From positions 1-10,458 of the forward strand of contig VAXA01000097.1 in the NCBI GenBank assembly GCA_005883365.1: 10,458 nucleotides of DNA, read 5' to 3'. The translations under genes and the position numbers were made by a program. The notes below the pieces were generated by a model. It saw only the letters and a list, made by a program, of their open reading frames with translations. It ran no database searches and was not told the origin of the DNA. The DNA comes from Actinomycetota bacterium. GTDB taxonomy: Bacteria > Actinomycetota > Thermoleophilia > Gaiellales > Gaiellaceae. This document shows, in pieces, positions 7,039 through 10,458 of this stretch; position 1 is the first letter of the stretch, and every line of letters begins with the position of its first letter.

Positions 7039-7754
7039 GCGGCCACTGGCTCCCCCAAGAACTGCTCGACGCCCGCTAGCGAGTCGGCGTAGCGCGCGGC
7101 TCGCGGGTCGGGCCGACGCACGAGCACCGCCGGCAGGCCTACGGCTTCGGCGCCAAGCACGTCTGCGACGACGTTGTCGCCGACCATCCACGCATCGGCC
7201 GGGCGCAGCCGGTCGAGCACCGACGCGAACGCCCGCGCATGCGGCTTCTCGTAGCCCGTCTCCGCCGAGCAGGAGACGTGCGCGACCACGTCGCCGAGGC
7301 CGAGCCCCGCGACGAGCTGCGGCAGCTCCGGCACGTGGTTCGAGAGGATCGCGTGCGTCCACCCGGCCCGCGAGAGCCGTTCGAGCGCAGGCAGCGTGTC
7401 CTCGAACAGCGCCCACCCGACACCCGGGTCGACGTAGAGGCGGCGCGCCGCGTCGGCGAGCTCGAGCGCCCGCGCGGGCACGTAGCCCGCGGCCTCGTAG
7501 GCGCGCGAGAGCAGGGGCCCCACGGACGCCCACCAGGCGTCCGGCTCGCACAGCTCCGGGTGCGCGACCTCGGGCCGATGCCAGGGAAAGCCTTCGCGCA
7601 GGTGAGGCCGGAACGTCTCGGCCGAGTGGCCGTGGCCGGGCTCCTCGGCGTCGAGCGCCTCGGCGAGCAGGATGCTCCAGCCGGTCTCGCCGCGCCGGTG
7701 GGCGAGCGTCCCGTCGAAGTCCCAGATCAGCAGCCGGGGGCCGGTCACGCTCAC
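7035..7754 (-). CDS. HAD-superfamily hydrolase (phosphatase-like)
   Basis: This is a 239-residue haloacid-dehalogenase-fold protein, most likely a small-molecule phosphatase. Motif I is WDFDGTLA with nucleophile Asp12 and acid/base Asp14. An alpha-helical cap follows at about residues 20-110. Motif II is ILSNHVPE. The motif III lysine is in GYEKPHARAF, and motif IV is MVGDNVVAD. All four motifs are complete, so activity is expected. The GTG at 7754 overlaps the stop of the membrane protein upstream (GTGA). A second GTG two codons later is possible. The substrate is unknown. Being next to cytidine deaminase makes a nucleotide or sugar phosphate possible, but that is only a neighbourhood guess. 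Confidence 0.9.
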   Translation of the reverse strand: MSVTGPRLLIWDFDGTLAHRRGETGWSILLAEALDAEEPGHGHSAETFRPHLREGFPWHRPEVAHPELCEPDAWWASVGPLLSRAYEAAGYVPARALELADAARRLYVDPGVGWALFEDTLPALERLSRAGWTHAILSNHVPELPQLVAGLGLGDVVAHVSCSAETGYEKPHARAFASVLDRLRPADAWMVGDNVVADVLGAEAVGLPAVLVRRPDPRAARYADSLAGVEQFLGEPVAA

Positions 7755-8539
7755 CCGAACAGCTGGAAGACGACGAGGGTCGTGAGCGCGCCGACCGCAC
7801 CGCCGTAGGTCACCTCGAGCACCGAGTGGATACCCGACTCGACCCGGGTCTGAGCGACGAGGAGCGCCATGATCAGGGTCAGCGACGAGACGACGAAGCG
7901 GTGCTGGTCGCCCACCAGGTACGTGATCGCGATCCAGCCGGCGAACGCGAGCGCGGCGTGGCCCGACGGCAACCCGCCGCGGAGCGGCGTGCCGCGCCCC
8001 GTCCACGCCTTCGTCGCGATGACGAGGAGGACGACGAGGACGAGCGCCACGAGGGTGATGTCGGCCGGACCCTTCCGCACGCGGTCGAGCACGTGAGTCG
8101 CGCGGCTGCCTGCGGCACTCTCGAACACGAGGTAGCCGACGGCGACCGCTGCGATCGAGGCGATGAGGACGGCGCCGGCCGCGATGTCCTTCGCGAGCTT
8201 CGCGTTCGGATCGAACGACGTGGTCGAGACGTCGATGATGCCCTCGATCGCCGTGTTCAGCATTTCCGCGACGAGCACGAATGCGATCGCGAGCAAGAGC
8301 GCGATCAGCTGGAGCCGCGAGACGCCGACTGCGATCGCGCCGCCGAAGACGAGGACGGCCGCGAGGAAGTGGATGCGGAGATTCCGCTGCGTGCGGAGGA
8401 CGTGGATGACCCCCTCGAGGGCGTAGTTGAAGCTGTCGAGCAGCGAGGGCGCCCGGCCGGGCGCAGGCGGAGGGGAGCGGCGCGGCGCCCGCTCGCGCTG
8501 CTCGTCCTCGGGGTCACGCGGCAGCGGGGTCACGCTCAC
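7751..8539 (-). CDS. DgkA-type lipid kinase fused to PAP2-family phosphatase
   Basis: This 262-residue integral membrane protein joins two lipid-phosphate domains. The N-terminal half (about residues 32-140, after a charged, proline-rich tail) is a DgkA-type kinase. It has the diagnostic EMLNTAIEGIID at 92-103 (Glu92, Asn95, Glu99), then NAKLAKD at 112-118, embedded in three hydrophobic helices. In Gram-positive bacteria such kinases act on undecaprenol. The C-terminal half (about 150-262) is PAP2-like: it has PSGH at 191-194 and a third motif, Arg232-x5-His238-x3-Glu242, where the last acid is Glu rather than the usual Asp. A lysine at 177 may belong to motif 1. The kinase and phosphatase would act in opposite directions on the same lipid, suggesting control of undecaprenyl phosphate recycling; that is inference. 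GTGA overlaps occur at both ends. Confidence 0.9.
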   Translation of the reverse strand: MSVTPLPRDPEDEQRERAPRRSPPPAPGRAPSLLDSFNYALEGVIHVLRTQRNLRIHFLAAVLVFGGAIAVGVSRLQLIALLLAIAFVLVAEMLNTAIEGIIDVSTTSFDPNAKLAKDIAAGAVLIASIAAVAVGYLVFESAAGSRATHVLDRVRKGPADITLVALVLVVLLVIATKAWTGRGTPLRGGLPSGHAALAFAGWIAITYLVGDQHRFVVSSLTLIMALLVAQTRVESGIHSVLEVTYGGAVGALTTLVVFQLFG

Positions 8540-8913
8540 GGCGCGTACACCGCCTCGCGCGCCTCCATCTCGGGGCCGTGGTCGTAGCCGACGAGGTGGA
8601 GGAGCGCATGGACGAGCGGCCGCCGCCACGCCTCGCCCACCACGTGGGGGCAGACGACGACGTCGCCGAGCTGGCGCGGCATGCCGTCGGGCAGCGCTGC
8701 GAGCCCGTCGATCGGGAAGGCGAGCGCGTCGGTCGCCTCGTCGACGCCGAGGTGCTCCCGTTTCAGGGCGCGACTCTCGTCCGGCGCCACGAAGGCGAGA
8801 CCGAGCTCGCCCGCCGCCACGCCCTCTCCGGCGAGCACGCTGCGCGCGAGCTCGACCGCGGCCGCCTGGTCCACCTCCGTGCCCGAGCGGTTGTCGACCT
8901 CGATCTGGATCAC
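8536..8913 (-). CDS. ybeY: Endoribonuclease YbeY, rRNA maturation factor
   Basis: YbeY is a zinc-dependent single-strand endoribonuclease involved in 16S rRNA 3'-end processing and ribosome quality control. The signature H-x3-H-x5-H is present as [11 protein letters not shown], with ligands His102, His106 and His112. The usual Gly after the first His is Ala. Upstream, [20 protein letters not shown] matches the family's LN..YLG.D..TDVLSFP segment, and LGDVVV precedes the zinc site. At 125 residues it is shorter than the common 150 or so. The loss lies between LGDVVV and the zinc motif and in a clipped C-terminus. The GTG start overlaps the phoH stop (GTGA), and the stop overlaps the DgkA/PAP2 start. 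phoH-ybeY pairing is widespread and supports a shared job in rRNA processing. Confidence 0.95.
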   Translation of the reverse strand: MIQIEVDNRSGTEVDQAAAVELARSVLAGEGVAAGELGLAFVAPDESRALKREHLGVDEATDALAFPIDGLAALPDGMPRQLGDVVVCPHVVGEAWRRPLVHALLHLVGYDHGPEMEAREAVYAP

Positions 8914-10458
8914 CGGCTCCGCTGCGTCCCCGTCTGCTCGGCGTGCCGCTTGTACGCCTCGACGATTCGTTGCACGAGCTTGTGCCGGACGACGTCCTGG
9001 TGAGTGAACTCGACGAAGGCGATCCCGTCGACCGCCGCGAGGATCTCGCGCACCTGGATCAGCCCGGAAGCCTGCTCGCGCGGGAGGTCGACCTGCGTCA
9101 CGTCGCCGGTGACGACCATCTTCGAGCCGAAGCCGAGGCGGGTCAGGAACATCTGCATCTGTTCGGGAGACGTGTTCTGCGCCTCGTCGAGGATGATGAA
9201 GCTGTCATTGAGGGTGTTGTGCGTCAGGAGAAAGTCCTCGGTGACGTAGAGCGAGTCCGCGGCCGCGACCTGAATGCAAACAGTTTCCGCCTCGCCCGCA
9301 GGCTCGATCGAGTCGACGAAGCGCATCGGGCGACCACCGCCGTCGCGTTCGTAGATCGCCGCCTTCCGGCGAAGGCGGAACGGCTCGATCGCTTCCGGCA
9401 GGCGGAGGTCCATGACGAATGCGTCGTGGCGATAGGCGACCGGCCGGCCGTTTGCAAAGCCAGGCGTTCGCCCCGCGGCGGGACGGCGCCGCCAATAGGC
9501 CACGCCGCCCAGCGAGCGAACAAGGAACACGACGTCTTCCCGAAGCCGCTTCGAGCAGGTCGTGTATTGGATCCGGCACGTTCGGTCGCGTTGCGCGACA
9601 GGGCCGCCGTCGCTGTCGAGGAGGCCCTGCAGGAGCGCGATTCGGACGTCGGGCGAGTTGCGGAGGTATTGCTCCGGGACGAACTTCGTGTGCGAGTACA
9701 CGCCCGCGAGGTCGAGCTCGCGGAGCGCGGCGGTGACCGGGTTCGCGACGATCACGCCGCCGCGGCCACCGTGCCGGAGCACGTAGTCGTAGGCGCCCTT
9801 CTGCTCGAGCTCGATCCCTTCCAGCGACGCCTCCAGTGCGGAAGCGAGCTCAGGATCGGCCGTGGTGAAGCTCGGGGTCGTCTTCGTCGTCAAGCAGCCG
9901 TCGCCGAGGAGCAGCCCGAGCGCGTACGGGTCGAGCGGCACGTCCTGCGGCTCGAATTGCACGGGCGCCGACAGGAGCGGCAGCTCGTAGCGGTGCGCGT
10001 GGAACCCCCGCAGCTTGCCGAGCATCTCGCGCGTCTCCAGGACACGACCAGGCTTTTCGCGCCTCCGGTCTGCGGCCGTCAGGACCTGCCAGAGGTGTTC
10101 CGCGCAGCACAACGTCGATGCGCCGTCCTGCGCCTCGACCCGAAAGATCTCCTTCCGTCCTTGCGGGTAGACGCCGAGCACCGGGGTCGGCCGTCCGTTG
10201 GAACCGATGACGAGATCGCCGATGCGCAGGCTGCCGATCGGCCGGAAGCCGTCCGGGGTCAGGACGCCGGTATCCAGCGGTTGCGCCCTCCCGCGCATAT
10301 ATGCCAGCGGGGCCACCTCGATCGTCCCGCGTTCGAGGTAGCTGTTCAGCCGCTCGGGATCCATCGTGTCGTAGAGCGCGTCGAAGAGCGGGCGCATGTA
10401 GGGGTCGACTTTCGCGAGCACGTCGCCGGGGAGGAAGCCGAGCCGTTCCCCCGCCTCG
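8910..10458 (-). CDS. phoH: PhoH family ATPase, intein-containing, 5' end beyond the window
   Basis: PhoH-like proteins are P-loop ATPases commonly encoded beside ybeY and linked to RNA metabolism. The reading frame runs off the right edge. The visible N-terminal part reads [25 protein letters not shown] and APLAYMRGR, all typical of the family. The Walker A segment must lie outside the window. After a 357-residue intein the host protein resumes with [13 protein letters not shown] (Walker B), [20 protein letters not shown] and the usual helical C-terminus, 101 residues in all. Joining the two sides gives an uninterrupted PhoH sequence, so the host protein should be functional once spliced. 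A GTG at 10419-10421 is in frame but lies within conserved PhoH sequence and is not the start. The stop overlaps ybeY. phoH is the most upstream visible gene of the operon. Confidence 0.95.
   Translation of the reverse strand, partial: EAGERLGFLPGDVLAKVDPYMRPLFDALYDTMDPERLNSYLERGTIEVAPLAYMRGRAQPLDTGVLTPDGFRPIGSLRIGDLVIGSNGRPTPVLGVYPQGRKEIFRVEAQDGASTLCCAEHLWQVLTAADRRREKPGRVLETREMLGKLRGFHAHRYELPLLSAPVQFEPQDVPLDPYALGLLLGDGCLTTKTTPSFTTADPELASALEASLEGIELEQKGAYDYVLRHGGRGGVIVANPVTAALRELDLAGVYSHTKFVPEQYLRNSPDVRIALLQGLLDSDGGPVAQRDRTCRIQYTTCSKRLREDVVFLVRSLGGVAYWRRRPAAGRTPGFANGRPVAYRHDAFVMDLRLPEAIEPFRLRRKAAIYERDGGGRPMRFVDSIEPAGEAETVCIQVAAADSLYVTEDFLLTHNTLNDSFIILDEAQNTSPEQMQMFLTRLGFGSKMVVTGDVTQVDLPREQASGLIQVREILAAVDGIAFVEFTHQDVVRHKLVQRIVEAYKRHAEQTGTQRSR
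9216..10286 (-). other. Class 3-type intein within PhoH
   Basis: This in-frame insertion of 357 codons divides PhoH between the Arg of MRGR and the Thr of TLNDS. Block A starts [18 protein letters not shown], with Ala at position 1 where class 1 inteins have Cys or Ser. Block B contains CCAEHLWQV with His64 and Trp66; Cys61 sits where Thr of TxxH is usual. Block F is VCIQV...LYVTEDF, with Cys337 as the expected branching nucleophile. Block G ends LLTHN, followed by +1 Thr of the host. The W-C-T set (Trp66, Cys337, +1 Thr) defines class 3 inteins, in which the block F Cys attacks the N-terminal splice junction directly. The His-Asn end is intact, so splicing is predicted. The boundaries are exact because removal restores the conserved PhoH sequence. 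Confidence 0.92.
9333..9935 (-). other. LAGLIDADG (DOD) homing endonuclease domain of the intein
   Basis: The centre of the intein, about intein residues 118-318, is a two-motif LAGLIDADG endonuclease. Motif 1 is [11 protein letters not shown] with Asp129. Motif 2 is [11 protein letters not shown] with Asp226. Between them, [10 protein letters not shown] (Lys201) matches the conserved block around the catalytic lysine. Both acidic residues are intact, so cleavage activity is plausible. Such enzymes cut intein-less alleles of the host gene and let the intein spread by repair. The outer limits are approximate because the splicing fold flanks the domain on both sides. Confidence 0.85.

Noticed and set aside
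6334..7092. Plus-strand open frame of 252 codons
   Set aside because: It is antisense to the methyltransferase, which has a clear SAM motif.
7039..7800. In-frame upstream extension of the methyltransferase
   Set aside because: It would overlap the whole HAD gene with Arg/Ala-rich nonsense. The GTG at 7038 fits the operon's overlap pattern.
7826..8587. Plus-strand open frame of 253 codons
   Set aside because: It is antisense to the DgkA/PAP2 gene. Its Asp/Arg/Glu-rich composition reflects GC-rich codon mirroring.
9216..10286. Insertion in phoH as a frameshift, pseudogene or fused extra domain
   Set aside because: The frame is continuous and the inserted segment has all intein splicing blocks. 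Deleting it rejoins the PhoH sequence exactly, and the downstream host part is intact.
10419..10421. GTG as the start of phoH
   Set aside because: Upstream codons to the window edge read [12 protein letters not shown], which is conserved PhoH sequence. The true start and Walker A lie outside the window.

Overview
The window is densely coding, GC-rich bacterial DNA with frequent GTG starts and almost no intergenic space. The phoH-ybeY-...-cdd-...-era gene order and the style of the proteins point to a high-GC actinobacterium. A Thermoleophilia-type lineage (Solirubrobacterales/Gaiellales) is my best guess, but this is inference from gene style and order, not from a marker gene.

Left block (20-4731, + strand) is a signalling cassette. 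Two tandem paralogous membrane histidine kinases are followed by a stand-alone single-domain receiver and then by a receiver fused to a class III nucleotide cyclase. The four genes are essentially contiguous: overlaps of 1 and 4 bases, then a 1-base gap. The kinases share a nearly identical catalytic core but have more divergent extracytoplasmic sensors. The sensors belong to no family I recognise, and both keep a Cys-x7-Cys pair. The likely logic is two inputs, a shared or competing phosphotransfer core, and cyclic-nucleotide output, with no DNA-binding regulator in view.

Right block (4735 to beyond 10458, - strand) is a long operon read right to left: phoH (cut by the window edge) - ybeY - DgkA/PAP2 fusion - HAD hydrolase - methyltransferase - cdd - GNAT acetyltransferase - era. 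Six of the seven junctions are 4-base GTGA or ATGA start/stop overlaps and one is a 19-base overlap, so the genes are probably translationally coupled. The core (phoH, ybeY, cdd, era) is the usual rRNA-processing and ribosome-maturation neighbourhood. The DgkA/PAP2, HAD, methyltransferase and GNAT genes are extra members. The two blocks converge with only 3 bases between the cyclase and era stop codons.

The most notable element is a 357-residue intein inside phoH (9216-10286), inserted just before the Walker B segment between the R and T of the conserved MRGR/TLNDS stretch. It starts with Ala, not Cys or Ser. It has Trp in block B (EHLW), Cys in block F, an HN terminus and Thr at +1, the W-C-T signature of class 3 inteins. 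It also carries a LAGLIDADG homing endonuclease with both acidic motifs intact. I see no RNA genes, CRISPR arrays, insertion sequences or convincing promoters or terminators, and no gene-free stretch longer than 19 bases.
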